Shown here piece by piece: positions 1 through 13,623 of a DNA stretch of 64,000 nucleotides (its first letter is position 1; each line of letters opens with the position of its first letter). Below the pieces are notes generated by a model. It saw only the letters and a program-made list of their open reading frames with translations. It had not been told where the DNA came from and ran no database searches. The DNA comes from Heliocidaris erythrogramma. Lineage: Eukaryota > Echinodermata > Echinoidea > Camarodonta > Echinometridae. The DNA is taken from NCBI GenBank assembly GCA_025617745.1, contig CM046855.1, forward strand, positions 13,423,880-13,487,879, in the 5' to 3' direction. The position numbers and the translations under genes were made by a program.

Positions 1-1098
<1,098 letters not shown>

Positions 1099-2839
1099 TA
1101 GGCTAGATATATATACTCATGAAAAGCAAATTAGATAGCTGTATTTGAGCACTGAATTAAAAATTTGGTTGAATCTGAGCCTCCAGCACTAATACCCTTT
1201 AATCCAGGGAGTTTAGGTTACACTTGCGTTGCATTTTTATCATCTAGTAAACTAGTCATGAATGAACGTTTATTTTCATTTAATATGTTTATGTACACAA
1301 TATGGAGGAAAGGGAACATTTCATACATTTTCTTCTTCTGGTGCTTTTCTATCTTTGCTGACATCTGTTGACATATGGTGCATAATGTCTTGGTAGTTAA
1401 GTAGAAGCATCCTAAAGAATACTTAGAGTGCTTAGACGTTAGATATAGGAGTTCAGTTCATTTAAATTTCAATAATGGTTTATTATTAATGCAATCAAGA
1501 TCATGTTTTGTCATCATTTTACATGAAAACCAGCTGAAGCTGGATTATTTGTGTTTACATGTTTACATTGGCATAATAAACAACAATATTAAAAAACAAA
1601 CATACAGTACACATGAGGAGAAGACTAGGACAATGTCAGAAAAACTAGCTTTAATCTTTTTACAGCACAAATATGGTACAAATAACAACAACAAAAGCAT
1701 TTACATGTAGCTGTAATTGAGTAAATCTGATAAATACAGTAGTGGGCTGTTATTTAAAACGTTTAGTTTTAGATTTGAATTTGTGATAGGTAGATGTTTG
1801 ACACAATGATATCTTGATTTCTCTTAGAAATTAAAAATAATAAAGTGAAGGGCAAGAATGGTTAGAGGTGCAACGGAGGAAGGAGTAGTATCTGGGTTCG
1901 GTAGCAATATTGGATAAGCAGAAAGCATAGGATTATCAAGAGGGGTATGCCCCATTTACACTTGCCCGCACTTTGGTCCCGCACAGGGCCGCATTATTGC
2001 ATACCAGTGCGTGCCATGGGGTCAAGTCTGATTCACAAACGATTTTATGCCTTGTTTACGCCAAAGTTAATCATTGTGCACGCATCAACTCGTCATTCAT
2101 TTTCCGGGATCGACTGGATTAGTAGTGTCTCCTTTTCGTGAGGTTTTTGGAAATATCTTGATAGAGACTGCTAGGAATTACAAATTATACATGAGCAGAA
2201 GGATAAAAAATCCCAGATTTTTTAAAGTTTATTTTCAATGCAGTACATTGTGCCATTCATGATCGGATCTATTTCATTGACACTATAATCATTAGAGTCT
2301 TAGAATTGACAATGCAGTGTAAAATATACCCCGTGTGGCTCAAAAAAAACGTTACACTTTTGAAATGGTTGCCAAATTAGGCATATATATTTTTATGGGA
2401 AAATGTTGATATGTATGGAAAGCTAAAGGACCCACCTTTCATATGATATGAAAAAATTGAAAAAAATTTCGTGCATCGATGAGCAGTGCTCACTTAAGTT
2501 AGAGGTATGAAAATTGGTCTGCGCAGGATTTTTCCTTCCAATTTTGGACAGGTAAGTTATTTGTAGCTTACAAAATAAGGGTGATATGAGATATTCATGA
2601 TCAATTATGACAACTTTTTGTTTCTTAATATCTTTTTTTGATTATTGAATAAGAAATTTATGCACGAACGAACATTAATTGTATTGATTATTGTAGCATT
2701 AAATGTGAAAAATTCAAGGATTGTGAGATTGTTGGTATTGATTTGTAGTGGACGAGTAATTTTTTTCAATTTAAAAACTTGTATAATTTTTGTTTATGCT
2801 ATTAGAGAGAGGAAAATTTGTTCTTTAGTATCGTCTTTA

Positions 2840-3310
2840 GTCCGTCCCCTTTTTGTTCTCACGATAAGTTCAAAACCTTTTTTTTGAATCAGTTTGTAAC
2901 TTGGCCCATGTATGCATATGGGAGGGACGATGAACTGATTAGATTTTGGGGTCTCAAGGTCAAAGTTCAAAGTTCACAGAGGTCATTATGTACATAAAAA
3001 TCGTTCTCGCGATAACTTCAAAAACATTTTTTTGATCAATTTGTAACTTGGCCCATGTATTCATATGGGAGGGACGATGAACTGATTAGATTTTGGGGTC
3101 TCAAGGTCAAAGGTCAAAGGTCACAGAGGTCATTATGTACATAAAAATGGTTCGTTCTCGCAATAACTTCAGAACTGTTTGACGGATCAGCTTCTAACTT
3201 GGCCCATGTATGCATATGTGAGGGACGATGGACTGATTAGATTTTAGGGTCTTAAGGTCAAAGTTCAAAGGTCATAGAGGTCATTATATACATGAAAATG
3301 GTTCATGATG
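2840..3310. repeat. three-unit tandem array with AGGTCA half-sites
   Basis: Three imperfect units of about 150 bp, judged from the shared word ACTGATTAGATTTT at about 2934, 3081 and 3232. Each unit contains TTGGCCCATGTATKCATATG, then AGGGACGATG, then a run of AGGTCA-type hexamers (for example AAGGTCAAAGGTCAAAGGTCA near 3107), then CACAGAGGTCAT. The same grammar (GATTAGATTTTGGGGT followed by AGGTCA runs) recurs at 36925-37650, so the two arrays belong to one broader repeat family. No terminal inverted repeats were found here, so this copy is probably truncated. Confidence 0.85.
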
Positions 3311-4441
3311 TATGGAGTCTAGGCCTACCTATTTTAGAAATTTCAAGGGGACAGTGGTCTATTTGCTATAAAATATAAGATTAACTGCTGCCAATTTAAG
3401 GAGGGAAAGCTGATTAAGATTTCTTACGTAGATATCAGTCGAAAAGACCATGTGTATTGATTACATGTTCGACATGCATAGACTATGCGCATGTTATGCG
3501 AAAACTGTATGCGTAACAAGTGCACAGATTTGAGCAACTTATTTGTGAACTAGTCGTGAGCTAGTCCGGAACATGCTTGCCACTTTGCCAATGGCACACA
3601 CTGGCACGCACTGACATGGCTAGGCTGCGATGAGGTTGCGTAAAGTTCACGGGGTGTTCACGACTGTTGCCAAGGAAATTTTGTCGTGCCAAAAAATTAA
3701 ACGTTTGATTTTCTGTCACGAATTTCAAGCACTGGCTAGCATCCTCCAGCATCCTCCCGCACGCTGCCACGAGTGATTCCCGCACTGACGCGAAGGATCC
3801 GCAAACTATGCGAAAACAAAATTCGGGAAACTAAAGCTGTCCCCAATACTTGTTGCTTCAACTTCCAATGGATTCATGACATGCACAACATTAACATGGT
3901 TGCTCCTACGATAAAAAAGGGAAGATATAAGTTTAGTGTTTCTATCCCAAATCAAAGCTATTTAACTTTTGTTGGTCTACCTGAGTAAATGGGCTGCTTT
4001 CTAATTCTATGACTGTTTGTAATAAATTTGATTCAGGTGGAAAGTTAGTCATATTTTATATTCAAGGTCGCCAGTAGGAAAATAGGCTGTGGATGTTAAG
4101 AAGCTTCATGGGAGAGCTTTAGATTTTCAACTGAATGATGCTGGTACATAACCTTGCAGCCACAGTTTATCATCTAATAAGCCAGTTCGTTATTAGTTCA
4201 TGGTACAAATGACCCTGAAATGACCCCAATTTGTACGCGCACGCGCATTTGTCTTGGTGGACGCGCTACTCAACAAGTAAAATCATACTGGTGCACGCAT
4301 CATGGTGCGTACAAAATGAAAGCGTATAAAGGTCAATTGTACTCTGTAGAAATGACCTCTATCTGCACATGCACAAATTGTAATTGTAACTGGCATATTC
4401 CAAGAATTTAATCTGAATTCTTTTCTCTCTTCTCTGCCCAG

Positions 4442-4596
4442 TCGAGAAACATATAATGCTCTGACAAAATGGCTGACAGATGCAAGGACATTGGCTAGTC
4501 CAAACATAGTCATCATCCTCTGTGGTAACAAGAAGGATCTAGATGCAGATAGAGAGGTTACCTTCCTAGAGGCCAGCAGATTTGCACAAGAGAATG
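4442..4596 (+). CDS. RAB4: RAB4 GTPase, exon with NKKD guanine-binding motif
   Basis: This 155-bp exon completes the Ser codon and reads [20 protein letters not shown], then [20 protein letters not shown], then [11 protein letters not shown], ending on the first base of a Glu codon. The GNKKD sequence is the G4 guanine-specificity motif. The W-L-T-D-A-R and [18 protein letters not shown] stretches are characteristic of Rab4 rather than Rab14 or Rab2. The acceptor CCAG ends at 4441 and the donor G|GTAAGA starts at 4597. The reading frame is fully consistent with both neighbouring exons. Confidence 0.96.
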
Positions 4597-5198
4597 GTAA
4601 GAAAGGTTTCCTCTGCATCGTTGAAAGACCAAATATATTTGAAATGTTCATATTTAGGTACTTGTCTAGAAGTAAAAATTAGTTTTTAGATCTAAAAGAA
4701 GCTTGATCTTCTGTATGTTATTATCTACTGTATTAACAATGTTGATCAGAATCTTTCCTATTTTCTGTGTGTATATTCCATATTTTTCAAAGATGTCTAA
4801 GTGTCCCTTACATAACCATGTTCACATTTCTGTTGTTTTGAGCTCTCATGAATATCTTCAACAAACTTTTTACTACAAGACTAATGGTGTTGTGCAGCAC
4901 TTCCTCTACCTGTTTTACATCTCCCTTCTTTGGTAGTGCAATAATGATTGAGTTTCTTCTTCTGGAATGTCCCCAATGCGAATTCCTGTTCAGACCTTGC
5001 ATTTATTTCTCTATTTCAAGATCATCAGTTGTTTGAGCATTGTATCATTCATTCAACTGAAGAGCAGTAGCAAAATAAATGAAGGTCAGAGGTATTTAAT
5101 ATCGAATTATGATAACCATTAGGGTTGCCAGACTGTCGAATGAGATTGTGATTTGATACCTATATAATCTTGTAGTATGATGTGGCTATGTCTTTCAG
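4597..5198 (+). other. RAB4 intron
   Basis: Intron of 602 bp with a GTAAGA donor and a TCTTTCAG acceptor. No repeat with clear ends or other gene was seen in it. Confidence 0.85.
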
Positions 5199-5294
5199 AA
5201 ATGATGTTCCTTGAGACAAGTGCGTTGACAGGAGAGAACGTAGAAGAGGCTTTCTTGAAATGTGCCAGATCAATACTCAACAAAATTGAATTAG
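5199..5294 (+). CDS. RAB4: RAB4 GTPase, exon with ETSAL motif
   Basis: This 96-bp exon completes Glu and reads [18 protein letters not shown] then [13 protein letters not shown], ending on the first base of a Gly codon. ETSAL is the G5 guanine-contacting motif, and TGENVEEAF is a Rab4 signature. Splice signals are TCTTTCAG before 5199 and G|GTAAGA at 5295. The two-base and one-base split codons fit the flanking exons. Confidence 0.95.
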
Positions 5295-6014
5295 GTAAGA
5301 AGAATTCCTATTTCCACTTAATTACTTTTTAGGGATAGTTGTAGAGATCCAATATAACCTGTCTTTTCTGGTTAATTTGAGATCGAGATGTAAGAAAAAA
5401 AATCTGGTTGCAAACAGTAAACGTACCTTAAATTTGTGCTAGAATTTTACATAACTAGTGTTTGGCCCCCTCCAATTGTCTTTTCTCTGGATGATAATTT
5501 TACTTTAAAGATCCTTTCAATTCCCACAGTGTACACATTATACATAAGTGGTTATGCCCCCTCCCCTCCCCCACCCCTCCCCCACCCCAGCCAGGGCAAG
5601 TATCAGACATGCATTTAACAAGCTAGTAAAAAGATTTGTAGCTTTTGTGTACGGAATCAAAATTATTTTCTGTTGGCCCAGTTGCAGACGAGGTAATAAT
5701 GCTTAGCCTTCATAATGAATGACGTAAATTAATTTTCATAGTGTTATGTGATGTCAAAAACTTATTATTTCTGCCAGTATTTGTCTTTTATTTGCAATGA
5801 AGAGGGGGAGGGTTGCTCACAGCTCATTTTAAATTTTTAAAGAAAGAAGTTACAGTTTCCTTTGACAGGGACTTGGAAAAATTAGTGTTTCCTCCACATG
5901 TCTTTTTTTAGTGGCTTAGAATTTTCTTTTTAAAGCTCTCCAGAACTAAACAGTTCAAATTCCTTCTTTGACGTGATTGTTAAGATTGTATCCCATCTTT
6001 GTATTTTTGTGCAG
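5295..6014 (+). other. RAB4 intron
   Basis: Intron of 720 bp with a GTAAGA donor and a TTTTGTGCAG acceptor. It includes a C-rich stretch at about 5561-5592. No other feature is supported. Confidence 0.85.
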
Positions 6015-6121
6015 GTGAGTTAGATCCAGAAAGGATGGGATCAGGTATCCAGTATGGTGATTCCACACTGCGTAAAGTCACTAGACCGCCTGTCAGGAGT
6101 ACCCAACAATGTTCATGCTGA
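6015..6121 (+). CDS. RAB4: RAB4 GTPase, C-terminal exon with CxC prenylation motif
   Basis: Terminal coding exon. It completes Gly and reads [20 protein letters not shown] then [14 protein letters not shown] before TGA at 6119-6121. The [15 protein letters not shown] block is a strong Rab4 hypervariable-tail signature. The final Cys-Ser-Cys is a CxC double-geranylgeranylation site, matching the CGC ending of vertebrate RAB4A. The four visible exons give about 139 residues, the length expected for the C-terminal part of a protein of about 218 residues. A single RAB4 locus cannot be assigned to the vertebrate A or B paralogue from this fragment. Confidence 0.96.
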
Positions 6122-8188
6122 GAGATCCATCTTGATATCAATAATGGCTTCATCCAACACCCAAGCCTCTTGTGAATCATGAATCATCCTTACTGCTGTT
6201 ACATACTTCTGGACTACCTGTTATCATCCGCAGTGATAGCTCTATATAGGAACTCCCAAGAAAACCCAAGCTTCATGAGCCTTGTGAATCGTGAAACCTT
6301 CTAACTTATGTTCCATACCTCTTGACATCCCTTCCTGGTGAAGTTTGTATGTTCAGTTGTAACGCGAAATACAGTGCATATACCTTCATGATATTCATTG
6401 AAATTGTAAATTGCTTCAGTATTTCATTGGAAAACATCTCACTATTTCAAGCATATATGCCCACAATATATTAATCTCTGTTTTATTAACTAGAAAAAAT
6501 ACATTTTATTCATATGATTGTCTCATTGCACAAATTTTAAAGTTGATGGAAAATATTCCTGTAACTTTTCAAGAAATTCAGAAGGAATCTATTACTTAAT
6601 TATGTTGAAGTGCTGGGAAACCAGCTTCATTCTAGAAAACCTGTGTTGTAGTTTTCCAGCCTAGCATGTGTAGTTGAATAGTACAAAGAGCAGTTGTGCA
6701 TTTGTGCCAGAAGGCTGCAACACTTGTGAACTTTGACATACAATCTTCTTGCAATAACTAGTGTACATAGTAGGCGCTTGCAAAGAAAGAAGCACTGAGT
6801 AACTGAGACACTGATGTTTTTGTTGTAATACTAATGGCTGTCTGAGCGAAGAACTGAATAAGAGTAAGTGGATATTAAAGGTTTCAATAGATTCTTCATG
6901 CCTAAGTCAGAGCACAGATCAAAGCCATGATCTGTGAATGGAAGAATAATGAGATTAATACTATGCACTCCTTAAAAAGTGGACTCGCTATCAAAAAATG
7001 CTGAAAAGAATTCACACATGTATCTTTATGACGTTACAAAAAGTCATGATGTTTGTTTTACAAGTTGATGGTGAATGAAGTATGTTGTTTTAATAATTGT
7101 TAACATAATATAACTGATATTTTAAATATTGGGATTTTACCTTAAATATTGCATTTAAATTCTCATTCTTTGTCAAAAATGAATGCTTCAAAGTAATATT
7201 TAATATCCTTTCTGTATCATTCAATAAATAGATACTTCTCTCAGCAGTATGTTGATAATGAATATCTGAAACATGAAAATCATTCATCCTGTTCTTAGTA
7301 AATGTTCGTTAGCTTTCTTCTGGATTGAATGAGCAGGAGATTTCCGAAGAACTTAATTCCAGATAGGACGAACATTTTGCCTTGGACCGAGTGAAAATGG
7401 TTGACAGAAAATTAAATGACCTTAAGAAACAAAATCTTTGATAAATAATAAATGCATAAATAAATAATGGATGTCCACACATTTCATGATCTCTCTTGGG
7501 GGGAAATAAAGTTTTAGATATTTTTTCTCATTTTTGGTCATGCAGATGACCAAAAATGGTTTTGTGATACAATTTATCTTGCCTATAAATAAATGTTTGA
7601 GAAAAGTACTGGTACTGTAAATTTCACATTACCCTACACTTTTTCTTTCTTATCTAAAATTTAGTATTATAGAAATATTCTAATGCTTTCAGTCCAACCA
7701 GAAGTAATTTGTTTTAACCCATAGACTACGGGATCCGGGTAGCTTCGGTATTAAGCCTATGAAAGTTAAACAGTGATGGTAATGATTTTGATTTTGATTT
7801 AGTTCTGTATAACTTCAAATTGATTAGGAAAGGCTTTGATAATCTGTAGCAAAGTCACTGCGAGCACTTGGCATTCATTCATGATGGAAAGATATTGTTT
7901 AAACAGTTGTTAGTTTATATTATTGATCACTGTAGATATTGAATGTTGAGTGTATTCCTGGTATTCCATAATCCTTTTCATTTATTTTATTCATTGTCAT
8001 ACCAAATAACTCCATGAATCCAAATAGAGGCTTTATCAGTGGAAAGATATCCAAATATTTCTTACCTAGAGAAAGATTAAAGATAATGAATTAACTTATG
8101 ATTATTGTGATTATTGTATATAATCATTATTGTATATTGCACAATGAGCATCTACCCATGATGGATACCGGCGCATTACAAGTGTTCA

Positions 8189-8241
<53 letters not shown>

Positions 8242-10110
8242 GGTTCATATCATTTTGAGTTATATGCCTGTATTATACTAAGCATATCTTTAATTGTGAT
8301 GGTAACAAAGAGATTATGCAATCATTAGCTGTAAATTATAATTTGTGTTCCATTATGCCTGCTTTCATATACTGTAGAAGAAATATGATATATAATGAAA
8401 TTATTATTTAGATGAGCTTATATCATGTAATGCTGTCACTTCATGTTTATGTATATTTATGTTGCATATATTGATTAGGAAACCCCCCTTTCTATTTTTA
8501 CCGTTGATACATAGGTAGAATATTTTTGTGGTTATGTTCATGAACTTCTCTTTCATGGTTGTTCAGTAAGCTTTTTATATGTTTATGCACAACTGGGGTT
8601 AAATTAAAAACACATCTGTCAACTTTTCAGAGGTACAGCTAAAATAATAACGTACTGGTACTTGCTGAATTTCACTATTGTGGGTATCACAGCTTGATTC
8701 CAGCATGAGAGGTAACTTCTTTGCAGGTAGATTTAGGGTTTTTAGATTACTTGGTACTGAAAAACCAGAAACATTCGTGACATGACATTTTACGAATTGT
8801 AAATGACAGCCATTTTCTCAGCAAGAAATAACAAATATTTGCACAATTTTAGAGTTATGTCAAATATGATTCCTTGATTTTGCGGCATGAAACTTTCTTG
8901 AATCTAAACCACTCACTAAATTGGCAAACATTAAATGCGAGTGACAGTTTCTGGTTTTACAGTTTTTAATTTTCTGACATTGTTTTGACTGTTGTGGATA
9001 ACTGTATTCATGTGGAATCTGTTCCACAAGTGTTAATTTTTTTTTCCTCAGAAACATGACAACAGAAAACGTGTTTCGAACTTCGAATTGATGATATCTA
9101 AGATGTTAAAAATGGGTTGTCTATAATTTGAGGTCCCTTTTTGTTGAAGTTGAAATAGGATGGTAAGTTGGTACTATGTTTATATCAAGCTAGGATCAAA
9201 TCCATGTAGTATTTATGAATAGAAAATCTTATGATCATATCTTAATAAATGTTTTATAACCATAAGTCAATATCTAGAAATAACTTTCAAATGATTTTTT
9301 TTCTTCAGATTACATAACAGGAAATGAGAAAACAAAATCTCAGTTTGAAAACAACAGTCAATCATATAGCATGGAAATTGTATATTTTATCATTGATTGA
9401 TTAATTTGTGCGTGTGTGAGTGAGTATCAGGAAAGACTAAACTGTCTGAACGACTGAACTGTCACTACCATCATTCATATGATGCATGGTTGCAAGTAAT
9501 TCATGAAATACATAAAAGCAGCTTTCTTTTTGCCTGTTAAAATAGTTTGAAATAAAAAGATCAATAAATATTAGGATGGAGTGATGTTTAATGAAGATAT
9601 GAGAAAATATAGAGTATATTGTCTATGGTTTTAATTATGTAACAAAGCCAACAAATGTGTGTATATAATACTTTCCTTGTGTGTCGTCACTTATTGTAAA
9701 ATCTGTTGCAAATATATAGGTCTGGTCTTTTTTCATTCTCTGACAATTCGTATTCGTTTTTGTAGATATGAATGTTTTCCTCATATGATTTTCATTTACT
9801 CAATAGTTTGAACACATTTGTCTTGTTTGCATTCGAAACTTATAATGGAAACTGTTTTCTTGTGAAATATATATATTTTTTGATAGTTTTAATCTACTTT
9901 CCATCTTTTTTCTTGAATGTGCATAATCACCATGTAATAAATATGTTGGTGTGATTGTTGTATGGAAAGCTGTGTAGAAAATACTTTGCCATGTAATAGT
10001 ACCAGAGAAGAATGTATCCATGAAATGAACATATTTGTCATATGAAATAAATGTTATTATAATGAAGAATTATGCTTTGCCTGGTCTTTTCTTAAATAAA
10101 ATCCATTGCA
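6122..10110 (+). other. RAB4 3' flank, possible long 3' UTR
   Basis: AT-rich sequence without transposon ends, splice-flanked coding or other genes. AATAAA hexamers on the plus strand at 7505-7510, 10046-10051 and 10095-10100 are candidate polyadenylation signals. The near absence of TIR elements here, compared with the sequence beyond 10.5 kb, is compatible with a transcript extending to about 10.1 kb. No direct evidence fixes the end. A (TTA)n tract lies at 8191-8236. Confidence 0.4.
8191..8236. repeat. (TTA)n microsatellite
   Basis: About 15 uninterrupted TTA units in the RAB4 downstream flank. Confidence 0.97.
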
Positions 10111-10579
10111 TAGCTTAATGTTTCAACACTTGTTTTCATCAATTCTATATAAAGGTAGTTTGATATAAATTTTGCAGCTATGGAAAAAAAATCATAGTAT
10201 ATGTAAATTGTTATAAAGAGCAGGATATACAATAAAACCTACGCCTAGTGAAAAATTCATCTGAAAATTACAGATTTTAATTTGATTTAATTTTATTATA
10301 TTAAAATTTAATTTCAATAATTGTTTACTGCATCAGTAACTGCAATGAAATAAGATTACTTGATCTAGGACATAATTCGGCTTGTTTATGAAATACATAA
10401 ATTGAACGTTTTATCCATAGCTGCAAAACTTGACAGTAAAGGAGGTTCAAATAACCATCACTCTTCCACACACGTTTCCAATCTTCTTTAGTAATTCTGC
10501 TACCTCAACTAACTTCTCTACATCATAGTTTATATTACATCATCTGCATCCTCGTCATTATCCAGAATCCATATGTCAA

Positions 10580-10648
10580 TCTCTCCTCTCTCTCTCTCTC
10601 GTCGTTCTCCTCTTTCTCTCTCCCCTTTCTCTCTCTCTTTCTCTCTCC

Positions 10649-10685
<37 letters not shown>
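10580..10685. repeat. (CT)n-rich low-complexity tract
   Basis: Imperfect CT/CCT repeats ending in about 15 perfect TC units. Apparent Ser/Leu-rich or Arg/Glu-rich open frames across it are artefacts of the repeat. Confidence 0.95.
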
Positions 10686-10689
<4 letters not shown>

Positions 10690-10781
10690 ATCTATCAGCA
10701 ATATCTCTACATCCAAGAAACTATTCAAAATTTTTACTTTTTCCAGCCTTGGTTGGAGCTCCACATTATATACAGTGTATA

Positions 10782-10956
10782 CAGTGGAACCTCATTATAA
10801 AAAACAATGTTATAAAAAACCCTCATTATAACAAGTTAATATTCCCAGTCTCACTTCCTTGTATTCTATTGTTTTTTAGCCCTGATATAACAAGGTTCCA
10901 ATATAAAGAGGTAATTTCCTTGGTCCAGAGGAGTCTGTTATAATAAGGTTCCATTG
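10782..10956. mobile_element. pogo/Tigger-like MITE, 175 bp
   Basis: The left end is CAGTGGAACCTC after TA (10780-10781). The right end is AGGTTCCATTG before TA (10957-10958). The roughly 11-bp imperfect terminal inverted repeats starting CAGT and the TA target duplication are typical of non-autonomous pogo/Tigger (Tc1-mariner) elements. Internal sequence is AT-rich with repeated TATAA(C/A) words and no coding capacity. Confidence 0.8.
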
Positions 10957-13416
10957 TATCCATATTTTACTCCTCTATATCATAGCACCTCTCTCATTAT
11001 ACATCTTGCATTTTAGCTTCAATCATATTCCATCCTTATCAACAGAACATTCAGTTCCTGAAACGTCCCTCCTTGCATATCTCACTTTAGCACTGGTTAC
11101 CTATTCTAAGCCATCTTGTTCAAGGAGATATTTGAAATATAACTAGAAATAACTGTGTTTGGACCAAACCATTCATGCCACTTGTGTGTGTAGTAGTCCC
11201 ATTTACCATTTCTATGTGCAGTGTATGCTTTTCAGAGAGATTGAGTCAATTTCTTAACATTTTGACGACTCCAAAACCTCGGAGTAGACACCTAGTTTTA
11301 TTTACTACATGATCAACCTACGATGTAATTTCATGACCAGAACTCTACTTTATCTTTAAGCTAATATTCTCAACAAATCATGAATAGTTCTGGTTGAGTA
11401 ATTTCAATGAGCTTCTCCCACATATGAAAATTTCAATCTCTGGAAAGTCTTGATCTCTGTGTAGAGTGTGATACACATCAACAACTAATTACCTTCTCTA
11501 TGAATGATAACCACAATAAATACAGCTGTATTTCATAAAAGAGTTGTAATTCACAATCCTGAATATATTATACAACCTTGGCAAAGGTTACGTCATACAA
11601 TAGTTCAATGTACATGCACGGTGTACATGTAATTACATTTTAATCAATTATGTATGTATCCAATGATTTATGACTTCTGAAGAATCTAGGCTTCAAGTTT
11701 ATCATACGTATCCATGATCAAGAAAACCATAAGTAAATAAATAATAAAAAGAAAGTGAATAGGGTTATTCCCATAGTTTTTTTATATAGAAAATACAGGC
11801 ACCATATTCGGGTTGTTTTCAATTTGTACAGGTGCATATCTCTTATATAAGAAAATAGATATAATTTTATAAACACCCCAGAGACCTGTATCAACACTGA
11901 GGTTCACCCCAGTTAATCCTTTTGTTGTTAACAACTCAATTCCCTGTTAAAAGTTGGAGGTAACCTGATCCTTCTGACTACATCTCGTCAACATCCTGTG
12001 TATTATAAATAATGAATAGGGATTAAATTCCAAGCGAGAGTGCAAGTTGGTATTTCTATTGTACAATCCTTACTAATCTGCTGTTTTTCACATTCACTGT
12101 GTTATAACTGTTTAGATGTGCAGAGGGCAATTTACATGGCTTAAAGACTAGTGTCATTAGATTTCCATAAGAGGCACTATGGTTTGTATAATGATACCCA
12201 CATTCTCTTTACTTAGATATATCTCTATGCATCTAAGTAATGCAATATAAACTTTAATATAATTTGATGATTTGAAGCAGCTGCAATGGATACAGGCACA
12301 TATATTTTAAAATTGCATTGAGAAAACACTTTCAGAGAGACATTTTTAGACATGTATACAAACAGCAGAAAACTATTTGTCTGCACTCACTTTCTATTAG
12401 TTTAAATATAATTCTAGTGGTTAATATGGACATGTTGTTGCAAAAGAGAGAAATGTCTATAGGAATGCATTATGTCCACGAAGTCAGATTCGTTTTTTTT
12501 AAATCCCATTTTAAAGTATAACTAGAGCTTATCCTCTGAAATTAACAATTATTTAGTATGACCACTAAATTGTCAAATCCTGTCACTACAAAGGTAATCA
12601 TACACGTTTGTTTTTATGAAGTCTTCTGTAAACTCCTACACTGTGATCATTACTTTCCATTTGAAAGATAATGCATCTCATTTGAAAGTTAAGTTTATTT
12701 CTCAGTGCATCTAACATGCAAAAGTTACCAAAAGAAAATCTCAGAATTTCTCGAAATATTTTCTCATGAAAAATCAGCTGAATTAGATTTAATCCATCAT
12801 TATCAGTCTTTATGACTGATGCTCTGATATTCCCTATATCCAGGGTGCTCCACAAACAAAAATTCAACATGTAAAGTAGCAACTGGGAAGAAGTATACAC
12901 TGATGTAACGGTATGCCAAGTCCATAGCCTGGTTAAGGGCCCTGGAAGTTCTGTGGTTCTCTGAGGCTTTCTGGTGCAATATCAGCATATTTTGAAGCAT
13001 TTTGCAAGAAATTTTATGAATAATATTTCATAAATAATTTGGTTTGAAAATCATTATTTAAGAAATCTTAACCTGTCGCTGATCTTCAAACCTGTGGTTT
13101 CAAAATTCAAACCTGTCACTGTCACATGTTAATACCCCTTGTGGACCATCCTGCTATATCAATACTGCATAAAAAGTCCCCTAAATCAAATGACATAACT
13201 AATCAAATGCACATGTATGCTAAAGCTAGTCTGATTATATTACAGGTAGATTCCATCAAGTGTGCACTCTCCTCTACTGGTAACCCCAAATTGTGTATTC
13301 ATAATTTTTGTTTTACAAGTATCAACTTGCCATGAGTTAATTGGATTTGTAGTTACAGCTGTTCATTCTACTCTGTACACATTTTTATTAACGGAAGATG
13401 AATAAATTTAATAGGA
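10957..13416. other. RAB4-CCSAP intergenic region
   Basis: Sequence between the convergent RAB4 and CCSAP genes. I see no coding exon, RNA gene or element with two recognisable ends. The hexamer TTTATT at 13384-13389 reads AATAAA on the minus strand, about 28 bases beyond the CCSAP stop, and is a candidate CCSAP polyadenylation signal. If so, the CCSAP 3' UTR would be very short. Confidence 0.5.
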
Positions 13417-13623
13417 TCATCTCCTGGCCGATCTCCTAGTCGTTTGAGACTGGCCAGTATAATTCCTCTGATATTCAGTTGTCCATACTGTATCATCGGG
13501 AGGTGGAACATTGAAGGCCGCGTGTAGCCTACGCATCTTGAGATTCTCACGTCTCTTCTGTTCCTCACGATATTGGATGGCATACTGATTCCTCCTCATC
13601 GCACGAAGAGCTGCTGGAAACAC
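13417..13623 (-). CDS. CCSAP: CCSAP homologue, exon 3 (C-terminal)
   Basis: Last coding exon of a centriole, cilia and spindle-associated protein homologue. The minus strand has an acceptor TACCCAG just above 13623 and reads VFPAALRAMRRNQYAIQYRE, then EQKRRENLKMRRLHAAFN, then VPPPDDTVWTTEYQRNYTG and a short basic tail to TGA at 13419-13417. The family hallmarks are the ALRAxxRxQ basic helix and the WxTEYxRxY motif close to the C-terminus; human CCSAP ends with a WMTEYMRCY sequence. The frame joins cleanly with the exon at 14544-14740. In vertebrates the protein binds microtubules at centrioles, spindle poles and cilia. Confidence 0.88.
   Translation of the reverse strand: MFPAALRAMRRNQYAIQYREEQKRRENLKMRRLHAAFNVPPPDDTVWTTEYQRNYTGQSQTTRRSARR

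Noticed and set aside
10573..10800. Ser/Leu-rich and Arg/Glu-rich open frames
   Set aside because: Direct consequence of the CT microsatellite on both strands; no homology or splice context.
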